From assembly GCA_034430895.1 (NCBI GenBank), contig DAOUDW010000049.1, positions 62,001-126,000 on the forward strand: a stretch of 64,000 bases of DNA. The letters run 5' to 3'. The stretch's first letter is position 1; each line of letters begins with the position of its first letter. The DNA comes from WVZH01 sp034430895 (lineage in GTDB: Bacteria > Chloroflexota > Anaerolineae > Anaerolineales > E44-bin32). Under the pieces are notes generated by a model. It saw only the letters and a program-made list of their open reading frames with translations. It did no database searches and was not told where the DNA came from. This document shows positions 29,062 to 38,421 of the stretch, piece by piece. The translations under genes and the position numbers were made by a program.

Positions 29062-29193
29062 TGAATTCCCTTCCTTCGATCACGTTCGGCTGCGAATCGC
29101 TTACTTTCGGTTTCGGTAATGATTGGATCTGAATCGATCCGAAAATTACCTTCGCATAACGACAGACAACCTTGAACTGACGTGAATTGGAGA

Positions 29194-29979
29194 TTACTCC
29201 CCGAATACCGTTTTCGCCACGCCCTTGCCCGTCCAATAAACGATGGGAATGATGCCAACCAAGGTCATAATGATAAATAGCATCACGATGAACTTCAGCG
29301 CATGACCATTCGTTCCTAGCTTGTACTCTGAGTACCAATCCCATCCCTTCATTGCCATCGCAAAAAGTATGATCATAGGTATAACGATCAAGATTGCGGA
29401 AAAGTCGCTTGAAGAACCCGAAGCATTCGATATGGAAGATAACAACCAAAAGGCAATGCCCCACAGGATTACACCGCCCAAGAAAAGGCCTATTCGGCCC
29501 GCCATGATCTGAATTTGATAGTCGGAATACCAGGTTTCAATGTGCTCCGCAGGAAGGCAGGCCGCTACATAGAGCCAATCGCCTATGCCATAACGATCCC
29601 CTTCCTCTCCAGCGGAGGCTGATCGAGTACCTCTATCACGCTTACTTCCCTTCCGTTTTGCGCCTTTCTTGATCTGGATCATGGCCTCAAAAGCAGCGTG
29701 ACGTATGCCCTCGTCTGAGTCAGCAATAAGCGGAATAATTGTATCGATCGTATCTAAATCACCGAGTCTACCCAGTGAATTTATGGCCGCTTCACGCACT
29801 CGCTCATCCGAATCGCGCAAGGAGTCGACCAGAACACTAACCGTCTGCGAGTCACCTACCTGACCTATCGCTTTGACGGCATCGCAGCGGATACTCGCAT
29901 CTTCTGATTTTTTCAGCGCTTCGATTAATCCCTCTGTATCTATCGAACTTTTCATAGCCCCGATATCGTATGTAGCCAT
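29194..29979 (-). CDS. HEAT-repeat protein with C-terminal membrane helices
   Basis: This 261-residue protein has three PBS-lyase-type HEAT repeats in its first ~105 residues (GLIEALKKSEDASIRCDAVK, SVLVDSLRDSDERVREAAIN, DTIIPLIADSDEGIRHAAFE). A basic Lys/Arg/Ser linker follows, then three or four hydrophobic segments (about 163-250). It resembles a rearranged version of the protein at 26789-28021, with HEAT repeats in front rather than behind the helices. GGGAGGAG gives a strong start. Its role is unknown but fits a membrane-attached interaction platform. Confidence 0.78.
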   Translation of the reverse strand: MATYDIGAMKSSIDTEGLIEALKKSEDASIRCDAVKAIGQVGDSQTVSVLVDSLRDSDERVREAAINSLGRLGDLDTIDTIIPLIADSDEGIRHAAFEAMIQIKKGAKRKGSKRDRGTRSASAGEEGDRYGIGDWLYVAACLPAEHIETWYSDYQIQIMAGRIGLFLGGVILWGIAFWLLSSISNASGSSSDFSAILIVIPMIILFAMAMKGWDWYSEYKLGTNGHALKFIVMLFIIMTLVGIIPIVYWTGKGVAKTVFGE

Positions 29980-30072
29980 CTTTTCTCCTCCCTTTATGAA
30001 TAAACCTTTCGAGTATGTTCATTTGGTGAAAAAGATTATTATTGTTTATTCAGCTCTCACATGATTCTGCAT

Positions 30073-30510
30073 CTATGGAGCTTCCCATATCGCAACAGCC
30101 TCACCCTGATAAACAACTTCCTCCCCATTCTCGTCGAGGGCTGATATCGATGTGCTCGGGCAAACGTTGTAATCGTAGGAAAGAATTGCTGTCGTTTCGG
30201 AATTGAATACAACTTGCATATTGAACCAGGTCGGTGGATCTGTATCAAATTCTTTAGCCATCTCAGTCATACCTTCAATAATGGGCATGTGTTTTTCAGG
30301 GATTTTGATCGGGCAATTTAAATAAGGCCCCGCTTCTTTCCGAATCGTCCAAGAGAAATCTGTCATTTCACCGTCATCGTTCACGCTAAACGACAGATCA
30401 TCTCCTCGCCATGTGCCGGTCGCCGGAACGACTTGTTCGCTTCCACATGCAGCCAAGATGATCAATAACCAGATTAGGATAGCTGTTCGTGCTAATACAT
30501 CCTTCTTCAT
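30073..30510 (-). CDS. Small lipoprotein, 145 aa
   Basis: A 145-residue lipoprotein with a signal segment ending in LAAC (about residue 22). The mature part looks beta-rich (TGTWRGDDLSFSVNDDGEM, and later VYQGEAVAIWEAP) and contains two cysteines. No family is recognised. GGGGAG precedes the ATG. It lies between a HEAT gene and the leucine-rich-repeat lipoprotein in the same orientation. Confidence 0.72.
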   Translation of the reverse strand: MKKDVLARTAILIWLLIILAACGSEQVVPATGTWRGDDLSFSVNDDGEMTDFSWTIRKEAGPYLNCPIKIPEKHMPIIEGMTEMAKEFDTDPPTWFNMQVVFNSETTAILSYDYNVCPSTSISALDENGEEVVYQGEAVAIWEAP

Positions 30511-30582
30511 CTTTCTACTCCCCTGGAGAAAATATAATGGACATTCCTTTAAACTCGTCCTCCAAATAGGACAATCGTGTAC

Positions 30583-32526
30583 TTACTCCCCGCACAATGA
30601 TGGCCAGATGTTCAAACCGGCCATTTCACAGATCTCCTGCGGTACAACATCGATTGGGTTATCGGTGAGATCCAACAAACCAAGGCTTTCCATTTGGGTG
30701 ATTTCGGTTGGGATTTCTGTTAGCCTGTTATTAGCCAAGACAAGGAAAACCAATCGATCAAGCTGTCCGATCTCAGGTGGCAACATCGTCAATTGATTGT
30801 CTCGAAGATCCAGATCGCCCAGTTTTTCGAGTTGTCCTATCTCGGAGGGCAAGCCTGAAAGCTTGTTGTAGGACAACCTGAGAATCTCCAGAGAGCTTAG
30901 ATGTCCGATCTCAGATGGCAAATCTACCAATAGATTACCGCTCAGGTCCAGTTCAACGAGGTTTTCAAGTTGTCCAATTTCAGGGGGCAATTGAGCCAAT
31001 TGATTGGCTCCCAACTGCAAATGCGTAAGCGGTCTCAGCTGTCCGATTTGGGGCGGCAATGAAACGATCTCGTTGCCGTGTAAGTTGAGTGATCGCAGAT
31101 GCGTATTTTCATCCAATCCCGACGGGAATTGCGGAAAGTAATTCGCATCCAGCTCCAGTACTTCGAGATTTCTCAAGTTTCCGAACTCTACCGGCAAATC
31201 CGAGAGCATGTTGTAGGACAGCGTTAGAATCTCAAGATTTTCAAGCGCTCCAATCTCGGATGGTAAAGCCATCAGTTGATTGCCACACAGGTTCAAAATC
31301 CTGAGTTCCTGCAGATCCGAGATTGCAGCAGGCAATTCCCTCAAAAATGTACCTGTCAAATCTAGCTCGCTGAGATTCGTAAGTCGGAAGAATTCCTGTG
31401 GCAATTCACCAACAGGGATATCACTAAGGAACAATGCTTCAAGCTCTTTAAACTGCATAATCCCGAGTGGCAGTTCCGTGAACATGTTGCTGGAAATGTT
31501 GAAGACTCTTAGCTGATTCAGTTTTTCGATTTCGGTCGACAGTTCCGTTAGTAGATTTCCTCTTAAGTCCAGCTCTTCAAGGTTTTCGAGCGATCCGATT
31601 TCGGTCGGGAACTCCGAAAGCATGTTCCAGGAAAGCTTGAGCATTCGCAGATTCGCCAACTGGCCAATTTCGGTCGGTAGTTCTTCCAGATCAGTGGAAG
31701 TCAAATCCAATCGCTCTAGATTCGTAAGCGCCCCGATCTCGGGAGGTAATTCACCAAACTGGTTATTTTGCACGCAAAGAATCTCGAGGCTACCAAGCTG
31801 TCTAATTTCAGGGGGCAAATCGATAAATTGATTGTACCCCATATCCAGTTCTTTGAGATTGCTTAATTGCGTGATTTCGGAAGGGAATTCCGCGAAGAGA
31901 TTTTCACTCAGGATCAGCGTTTCGAGATTCTCAAGCTGTCCAATTTCAGCTGGAAGTGTTGTCAACTGACAATCCTTGAGATTCAACACACGAAGATTCT
32001 GCAATTGCCCGATCTCGGGCGGCAACTCGTACAACGAAGACTCTTCCAGAATTAGTTCTTCAAGGTTTTCAAGTTGACCGATTTCGGCTGGCAGTTCCGA
32101 AAGAAACGGAGTATAGGAGAGTACCAACGTTTTCAATTTTCTCAATTGGCCAATTCCAGGTGGCAATTCAGAGAAAAGATTGGAAGATAGAACCAACCTC
32201 TCGAGATTTTCCAACTGGCCCATACCGGACGGGATTTCAATCAAATCGTTGCCTTCCAGATCCAGTTCTTTGAGATTCTTCATCTGCAGGATTTCAGCCG
32301 GGAAGAGCATCAACGGATCGCCGTGCAGGATTAGTGATTCGGGGCCATCAGCATTTGATGCGTCCACGGACCACGCTGTTGGATGTGGGGAGCCAGCCTC
32401 CGTTGTAGCGGATGGCGGTTCGTTTACCAGATCTTCGGTTTGAATGGATTTCCCACAGCCAAACAAGAGCAACATTCCAGTTATTGAAGCAAGGATAAAC
32501 AATGGTCGAATTTTGTGCGGATTCAT
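30583..32526 (-). CDS. Leucine-rich-repeat lipoprotein with about 24 repeats
   Basis: A 647-residue lipoprotein (lipobox ending LLFGC, about residue 24). After a ~45-residue linker it consists almost entirely of about 24 consecutive 23-residue leucine-rich repeats of the form P-x-E-I-G-Q-L-x-N-L-x-x-L-x-L-x-x-N-x-L-x-x-L. The array is nearly regular; only the third unit has 24 residues. This is the bacterial/plant-like LRR class, forming a long solenoid for protein or glycan binding. No catalytic domain is attached, so it is probably a surface adhesin, receptor or scaffold. GGAAGGGG supports the start. Confidence 0.9.
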   Translation of the reverse strand: MNPHKIRPLFILASITGMLLLFGCGKSIQTEDLVNEPPSATTEAGSPHPTAWSVDASNADGPESLILHGDPLMLFPAEILQMKNLKELDLEGNDLIEIPSGMGQLENLERLVLSSNLFSELPPGIGQLRKLKTLVLSYTPFLSELPAEIGQLENLEELILEESSLYELPPEIGQLQNLRVLNLKDCQLTTLPAEIGQLENLETLILSENLFAEFPSEITQLSNLKELDMGYNQFIDLPPEIRQLGSLEILCVQNNQFGELPPEIGALTNLERLDLTSTDLEELPTEIGQLANLRMLKLSWNMLSEFPTEIGSLENLEELDLRGNLLTELSTEIEKLNQLRVFNISSNMFTELPLGIMQFKELEALFLSDIPVGELPQEFFRLTNLSELDLTGTFLRELPAAISDLQELRILNLCGNQLMALPSEIGALENLEILTLSYNMLSDLPVEFGNLRNLEVLELDANYFPQFPSGLDENTHLRSLNLHGNEIVSLPPQIGQLRPLTHLQLGANQLAQLPPEIGQLENLVELDLSGNLLVDLPSEIGHLSSLEILRLSYNKLSGLPSEIGQLEKLGDLDLRDNQLTMLPPEIGQLDRLVFLVLANNRLTEIPTEITQMESLGLLDLTDNPIDVVPQEICEMAGLNIWPSLCGE

Positions 32527-32624
32527 TACGCCCCTTCCAGTCTGGTTATCAGCTGATATTGCCTTTCATCTCAACATGATAACCGTGAACACTCGTGCAG
32601 AAGATAAGCCAATACCATCAGCAA

Positions 32625-33527
32625 TCATTTGCCCACATAATCACCATCATTACTGATGAATCCCTGGAATGGTAGCGTGTTAACCAGAACTTGCTGCCCA
32701 TGAATTACCGGAGATCTGTCTTTTGCAAGTTTCTCATTATTGGACTTGCGAACGGACGATTCGATCTCGTCGGCTTGTTCTTGCGAAGCTGTATGAATCG
32801 CATTGCACCAGTATCTCGCCTCAGGAAGCAGGTCGCCTCCGTGGATGACGGAGCCTGAAAGCTGATCTTCCCCAACAATAGCGAGCAGCTGTTTCGTTGC
32901 CGCCCTACCATACAAGGCCTCGTCAAAGTTCTCGATCTCAAACAGCACCCCGATCCATGGACCGGATGGATTTTGTTTTTCAGGAATAGCGGTTCCCTGT
33001 CCCTCGATATTTACTGCGTCGAAGCCCATCTCGGGTGGGTCGCTTAGCAACTCCTGTGACTCATCCGAATCAAGGTCGAAACCTTTTGGTGGTACGATCG
33101 CCCACTTAATCACGGCGCCACTGGAGCTTATCGACTGCGGGACATAACCATAATCATTCCCCGAGCAATAACTGTGCTGTCTTTGCACCTCATTACAGCT
33201 CATGATTGTATCGCGTGCCCAAGCCTGGTAATCCTCACGTACTCCGATACCGAAATAGGGTAGGATGAACGCATACTTCTCGGAGTAAATCGTATTCGGG
33301 GTATAGGCGGAAATGATCTCGATTAGCATCGGGGGTGGATTATCGTTTGAATAGTTCAAGAAAGCTTCGAAATACCGCTCGGCGCTTTCCCGATCTCGAA
33401 ATTGAGCTCGGTAATCAAGACATTCTTCACCGTTAAATCCGAGGCGCATCTTGTTGCCAAGCGGACGCAATCCCCTGTGGACAATATATTGTGCCATGGC
33501 ATCAACAGGATTCTCATGTTTGTCCAT
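32625..33527 (-). CDS. Hypothetical protein, 300 aa
   Basis: A 300-residue soluble protein of unknown function, without signal peptide or membrane helix. It is rich in aromatic and acidic residues. It has several cysteines (EECLDY, SCNEVQ, SYCSGN) and a Gly/Pro-rich C-terminal half. GAGAGGG before the ATG at 33527 supports this start; an in-frame ATG lies 72 bp upstream. It is codirectional with the LRR gene (98 bp downstream). Confidence 0.6.
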   Translation of the reverse strand: MDKHENPVDAMAQYIVHRGLRPLGNKMRLGFNGEECLDYRAQFRDRESAERYFEAFLNYSNDNPPPMLIEIISAYTPNTIYSEKYAFILPYFGIGVREDYQAWARDTIMSCNEVQRQHSYCSGNDYGYVPQSISSSGAVIKWAIVPPKGFDLDSDESQELLSDPPEMGFDAVNIEGQGTAIPEKQNPSGPWIGVLFEIENFDEALYGRAATKQLLAIVGEDQLSGSVIHGGDLLPEARYWCNAIHTASQEQADEIESSVRKSNNEKLAKDRSPVIHGQQVLVNTLPFQGFISNDGDYVGK

Positions 33528-33700
33528 TTTGTTTTCCCTCTCCGTGATGATCATAGGGCTTAAAAAGCCCAGCAATTCAGACATCGTGCCTAGAGACAAT
33601 TACAAATTCCGTATCTTATTCGCCTGTCAATATATCTAGGATGGCATTTCCTCATCTCTATCCTTTTCGATTGGCTTCATGTGCGTACGTCCTAATGAAA

Positions 33701-33904
33701 TTACCAACCGAGTTTCTTGCCGCATTTTAGGCAGATTCCCCCTTTCTTTTTTAACATTGACATGCAATCGATGCAGTACACCGCTCCGCATGATTTGCAG
33801 TCATACTCAAGGCTGTCGGAAAGATTTAATCCTCCAAACAAAACCTGGGCGGCACCGCCACTTGGTTCCTCGAGCACTTTGCCACATTTCGCGCATTGTT
33901 TCAT
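33701..33904 (-). CDS. Zinc-ribbon miniprotein, 67 aa
   Basis: This 67-residue protein has four CxxC motifs (C4/C7, C36/C39, C44/C47, C58/C61), enough for two zinc sites. A short hydrophobic stretch lies between the first and second motif. AAGGAATC precedes the ATG. It is similar in size and layout to the protein at 28852-29061, although the sequences do not align closely by eye. Confidence 0.65.
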   Translation of the reverse strand: MKQCAKCGKVLEEPSGGAAQVLFGGLNLSDSLEYDCKSCGAVYCIDCMSMLKKKGGICLKCGKKLGW

Positions 33905-33958
33905 CAGTTGATTCCTTTCTCATTCCGTTCCGAATTATGTCGACCCAACTTTCGTTAT

Positions 33959-34426
33959 TCAACATATGCTATTGCGGGAGTCGCGATCTCGCTCAAAGGA
34001 AGTCACTTGAGCCATCACCCCCTGGCTGTACCATTCTCCACCACTGGCGACCGCCCGAACGGCACATACGACTTTCTCCAACGCCTCTTCCTTCAACAGG
34101 TATCCCTTCGCTCCGGCGCGCAGCATACCCCATACGAATTCCTCGTCCTTGAATGCACTCATCGCTAAAACCCGCGTTGACAATCCTCGATCCCTGATTT
34201 CCTGGGCCACCTCAGGGCCCGAGATATCCGGCAGCTTGCAATCCAGCAAGATTACATCGAGGCTGATCTGCTTTGCCAACCGAAGAGCCTCCGCACCATC
34301 CGCTGCCTCTGCGACAACCTGGAATCCGAGTTCAGTTTCCAACGCTTTACGGATACCCTGCCGGACTCCTGCGTGATCGTCGACAAGCAATATTCTGATT
34401 TTCATCTCTGCTCGTGCCGCATCCAT
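33959..34426 (-). CDS. Receiver-only response regulator (NarL-type, missing the HTH)
   Basis: This 155-residue protein is a CheY-like receiver: ILLVDDHAGVRQGIRKAL with D16/D17, phospho-acceptor D62 in VILLDCKLPDISG, S90, and K112 in KGYLLKEE. Spacing and sequence are those of NarL/FixJ regulators, but the protein stops about 25 residues after the receiver. The usual C-terminal LuxR-type helix-turn-helix is absent and its linker trails into VTSFERDRDSRNSIC. It may act by protein contact or be a decayed regulator. No histidine kinase gene is adjacent. The start could also be the ATG at residue 8. Confidence 0.8.
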   Translation of the reverse strand: MDAARAEMKIRILLVDDHAGVRQGIRKALETELGFQVVAEAADGAEALRLAKQISLDVILLDCKLPDISGPEVAQEIRDRGLSTRVLAMSAFKDEEFVWGMLRAGAKGYLLKEEALEKVVCAVRAVASGGEWYSQGVMAQVTSFERDRDSRNSIC

Positions 34427-34574
34427 AATTTACCCATACCATCCCCTAGACTGTTGTCGTTAGCGCCATCTCGACCCATCGACCATGAGTTAGACATTCG
34501 CTTGTCACACAATGAAACTGGGAATCAACACTCCACGTATAGATACATTCTTCCCATCTGCCGATAACCCATGC

Positions 34575-35261
34575 CTACTTGATAAAGCCGTAAAGCACGA
34601 TGGAGTCCACAGCATAGCCGAGCAGGAAGGTTGCAATCACAAATAGAATTGCAAACAAAAACACCTTTTTCTCAAGACCCTGCAACCATGCGTACAGACG
34701 CGCGGCCAAAGGAACAAATGGTTTGATGATGGAACGCAGCGCGTATTGTTCTTCCAGTTCATTCACGAACGTGTTCTTGACCCGATCATCAAGCACAAAA
34801 TAGGGCACAAGGAGCAAGGTTTGGAAAAGCATCACGAATTGACCAAGCATTGGATCCTTGCCAACCCTCGCCTCCGGGAAACGCCAGAACAAGTTTGCCG
34901 ATAGACTCGATAAAACCGAAAAGGCGATCAAGAACAAAACGAACATCGCCGGCAAGATTTCCATCTTCTTAAAGAAAAGAACCGAGAGAACAATCACCGC
35001 AGTAAGAAGCAGGAGATCGTAGATCATGTACGGCCAGAAAACTTCATATCTCACCATGTATGAGCTTTGGTTGAGCATGCTCAGCATTCTCAGAAACGAA
35101 ATCGGCTGTACGACGAGAAGCAGAATTGGATATAAAAGACAGCCCCCAAAACCTCGCTTGACTTCGCCGTTGTGTGTCTCCCCATCGGGCAAAGTTGAAA
35201 CACCTGTTGTGGAGACCTTCCCACGAGTTTCTTCTGACAGTTTTGCAGATTCAGTATCCAT
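34575..35261 (-). CDS. DUF2569-like membrane protein
   Basis: A 228-residue integral membrane protein with an N-terminal soluble stretch of ~35 residues and then about five hydrophobic helices. The first helix begins GFGGCLLYPILLLVVQPI, recalling the GG-x-L-P-L motif of the DUF2569 family, whose function is not known to me. The C-terminal half is rich in Phe/Leu with a basic-aromatic loop (RSIIKPFVPLAARLYAWLQG). AGGAGG eight bases before the ATG decides the start at 35261. Confidence 0.65.
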   Translation of the reverse strand: MDTESAKLSEETRGKVSTTGVSTLPDGETHNGEVKRGFGGCLLYPILLLVVQPISFLRMLSMLNQSSYMVRYEVFWPYMIYDLLLLTAVIVLSVLFFKKMEILPAMFVLFLIAFSVLSSLSANLFWRFPEARVGKDPMLGQFVMLFQTLLLVPYFVLDDRVKNTFVNELEEQYALRSIIKPFVPLAARLYAWLQGLEKKVFLFAILFVIATFLLGYAVDSIVLYGFIK

Positions 35262-35893
35262 AATTCCTCCTGAAGCAATGATTCCCTTCTTTTGTAGTAC
35301 GAGACGCATCGCACACTGTTATTACCCATAGCCCAGCATTTACTGGAACCGAGATATTCCAGCGAAGGATTATCGTCCTTCAGCGTGTTGAGAATCCTTC
35401 AATAGAGTAAACCAAGTTGATGGTACGTCAGGAATGGGCTCTTTCGAAGTTACACGGGTAAGCTATTTGTACAGTACGTGGGTACCTTATTTCCCCACTA
35501 TTTCAAGCCAATACTAATTGCTTTTGGATTTAAGATTATCCGCGGGAGGTTCATCACCCATGGATTCAACAACCAGGTGCGACGACGGATGATTGACTGA
35601 AAATTACATGGTTTGGCGTCCCAAAAACAAGGGGGATGAATTCGAAGCGATGTTGGAGAGCTGAAACCACAGTCTCCCATTCATTACAGGAAATGAATAC
35701 CGTGATCGAAATGCCCGAATCTTTTTTGCCCATTTTCCAGAACGGTTAAACCTATCCGGCCAGCACAGTACTCCGTCCGCTCTGCAATAACAACAATAAT
35801 GCATACTTATTATTTGATTATGGTTTGTTTCCATAAATGGCAGTGATATGCTGCAAGGGATTTGGCCGGGTTGGTCCCCTCATTCCATCGATG
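35262..35893. other. Gene-free 630 bp between DUF2569-like and Asp-box lipoprotein genes
   Basis: No protein or RNA gene is supported. Visible features are a small inverted repeat ATTCATT/AATGAAT (about 35681-35700) and several short AT-rich stretches. It presumably holds the promoter for the minus-strand gene at 35261, but no firm -35/-10 pair is seen. Confidence 0.35.
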
Positions 35894-38383
35894 CTATTCA
35901 ATAATCGCAGGATCCAGCATCTTCCAGGTTACACCGCCATTCGTCGTACACACGAGAGCGATTTCGTCATCGTCGCTTTCGGCGACAGCCCAACCTCGCC
36001 AGCGGTCGATGAAGCTGAATTGCCCATCCCAGTTAACAGAGTTCATCAGCTCCCATGTGGCACCGCCATCCTCCGTGCGCCACATCTCCCGCCCCAATAG
36101 CAAGCCATGATGTGTATCAAAAAACAGCAATCTTGTCGCCATTTCCTCAGAAGAGACCGGTAAAACATGAGCGCGCCAGGTGATGCCGCCATCTTCGCTG
36201 GCAAATAAGTAATCAACCGGCTCCGGATCTTCTCCATATCTGTTCAAACAAACAACCTTGAAACGGACGATCTTTTCTGTGAGCAGATTGAGTTGATACG
36301 GGTCACAGTACCTATATTGGTAAGGATTAAAAAGATCAAAGAACAGATCCGGGTCACTTAAAGGAGCCGGGATTGAATGTTCCTCCCACGTTTCCCCGCC
36401 ATCTGTGGTGATTTGATAGTTGGGGATCGTGCCTTCATATTCGGAATAAAAGGAGGATGCATTTTCTAACTGCCAACCCGTTTCTTCGTTGATGAATGCC
36501 CAATCCGATTCCTCAGACTTTAATATCAATGCCGGCTCTCCTGAATTATAGGTACTCCAGGTTGAGCCGCCGTCTATTGTTCTAAATAATTGGAACATAT
36601 AGCCTCCGCCCGCACCGGTATACCACCCAAGAATTCGCAACCAACCCGTCTGGGTATTGAGCATGCTGAAACTTACAGAGCAGTCCATATTAATATTGTG
36701 CATCAGTGGTTGGCTGGCTTCCCAGGTTTGGCCGCCATCTGCGGTGTGCCAGACCTTTGCATCTGTGCTGATGCAGCCATGGGACCATGCGAGGGACTTT
36801 GGCGCGAAAAGCAGCATTGCATGGGTATCATCGATGAAACTCGCATAGATCTTCTGCGCGCCTTCGCTGGCCTGATGAGTAGGAGGGGTCACATCTCGCC
36901 AGTTTCGGCCGCCATCTCGAGTGATCCATACAGATGACTCTCGTATACCCCATCCATCCGTTTCGTTGATCATGTGCATTGAAGTCAATTTCAATGTTGC
37001 ATCTGTGGGAGTGGGGGTTGCGGTTGGAGCGGATGAGGTCGGCGTTGGGCTCAAGAGATCCTTTTCGACGATAACCGGAGATAATTCCTGCCAGGTCTGA
37101 CCTCCATCTGTGGTGCGCCATAAGGTCTTCTCGCCCTCGTCTTGCCCAATGGATGCCCAGCCTGTCGTTGCGTCGACGAAGTCAAGCAATCCAACAGGAT
37201 AATCTCCTTCCTCCCCGAAGTTGAGGTTTGAAGAGAGTGTTTGCCAGGTCTGTGCGCCATCGTGGGTGACACAAAGGTTTTCCCCGCAGCGCACGAAGAT
37301 GTCTTGATACGAAACAAAATCCAGACGACTTCGAAAACGGTTTGCACTACCACTTTCCATTTCTACAAACGACCGGAACGTCCAATTGAGCCCGCCATCG
37401 GTAGTGGCGTAAAAAGCCACGGCGGCATGACTTTCATCTTCCGTCATTAGATCAACCGATAGTATCCCAACGTTATCATCGAAAAAGACAGGTTGATGGG
37501 GGCTTATCATGCTTGGATTGAATCGACCGGGAGGTAGAGAAAGTATGAGTTCTTTGAAAGATTGTCCCCGGTTTGTGGTGATAACCAACCCAATATGGTC
37601 TTGAGGTTCAATGTCGCCTTGTCCAAACACAACGATCAACCGGCTCTGATCGAGATAAAGAGCGTCGCCGCAGATGTTACAGACTTTATACTCCCCCATC
37701 CTGTCGCCGAGTGAATTATCTCCCAAATGCCCCGAGTAAAATATAACCGCCGTCCAGGTCGTCCCGCCATTCTGCGTTTCGAGAAACCGATAGAGGCCGC
37801 CTCCGGCGCCAACGTCATAACTGTACATAATACCTTCTCGTTCATTGAAAAACTGCAAGGAATAGTCATAGATATGGAATATCGAATCGTTGATCACTGT
37901 CCATGTCTCTCCACCGTCGGAAGTATGCGCCAGGCCACAGCTATCCTCCGGCAGGCCGCAGACCGCCACCCATGCATTCAGTGGATCAAGAAAGTAATTA
38001 CTTTTTAACTCGAGTTCCATACCCTGCGGGGATACATCCACCCAGGTTAGGCCACCATCTTTGGTCCGCCAAAGATGATCTGCCCCGTCGATCCAACCCC
38101 AGGCCCAGCCGACGAGCGTGCTGGACATGCGAAAGTAATGATATGGCAGCGTAGCGGGAAGTGTTGATGTTAGGGTATTCGTGGGCGTTGGCGTGATCGT
38201 CGCGGTCAGTGTTGCTGTGGGCTTCGATGCCTGATAATCCAGATATACTTGCGTGCGGGTCGCTGCCAGCATATCAGCTGTCTGTGTGGTTTGTTCATCC
38301 AGTGCAGCCTGAGAAGGGTCACAAGAAACCAGGATCGCACTCACAGCGAGGAGCACGAAGAACAGGGCCACTTTGATTTTCAT
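35894..38383 (-). CDS. Lipoprotein with about 14 Asp-box (BNR) repeats, two predicted propellers
   Basis: The 829-residue lipoprotein has a signal segment ending in ILVSC, a Thr/Pro linker (about 55-80) and then about fourteen Asp-box/BNR motifs of the type S/T-x-D-G-G-x-T-W (for example TKDGGLTWVDVSP, TSDGGETWTVIND, TEDGGATWELMNS). Fourteen repeats fit two seven-bladed beta-propellers, as in sialidases, Ycf48-like assembly factors and sortilin-like proteins. The repeats are structural, so no glycosidase activity is implied. The start at 38383 is preferred because the signal peptide follows directly. Its promoter region holds the 11-bp direct-repeat motif described at 38422-38453. Confidence 0.87.
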   Translation of the reverse strand: MKIKVALFFVLLAVSAILVSCDPSQAALDEQTTQTADMLAATRTQVYLDYQASKPTATLTATITPTPTNTLTSTLPATLPYHYFRMSSTLVGWAWGWIDGADHLWRTKDGGLTWVDVSPQGMELELKSNYFLDPLNAWVAVCGLPEDSCGLAHTSDGGETWTVINDSIFHIYDYSLQFFNEREGIMYSYDVGAGGGLYRFLETQNGGTTWTAVIFYSGHLGDNSLGDRMGEYKVCNICGDALYLDQSRLIVVFGQGDIEPQDHIGLVITTNRGQSFKELILSLPPGRFNPSMISPHQPVFFDDNVGILSVDLMTEDESHAAVAFYATTDGGLNWTFRSFVEMESGSANRFRSRLDFVSYQDIFVRCGENLCVTHDGAQTWQTLSSNLNFGEEGDYPVGLLDFVDATTGWASIGQDEGEKTLWRTTDGGQTWQELSPVIVEKDLLSPTPTSSAPTATPTPTDATLKLTSMHMINETDGWGIRESSVWITRDGGRNWRDVTPPTHQASEGAQKIYASFIDDTHAMLLFAPKSLAWSHGCISTDAKVWHTADGGQTWEASQPLMHNINMDCSVSFSMLNTQTGWLRILGWYTGAGGGYMFQLFRTIDGGSTWSTYNSGEPALILKSEESDWAFINEETGWQLENASSFYSEYEGTIPNYQITTDGGETWEEHSIPAPLSDPDLFFDLFNPYQYRYCDPYQLNLLTEKIVRFKVVCLNRYGEDPEPVDYLFASEDGGITWRAHVLPVSSEEMATRLLFFDTHHGLLLGREMWRTEDGGATWELMNSVNWDGQFSFIDRWRGWAVAESDDDEIALVCTTNGGVTWKMLDPAIIE

Positions 38384-38421
38384 CTGTCTTCCATCCCATC
38401 CCCCGGTCAAATCTTTCAAAG

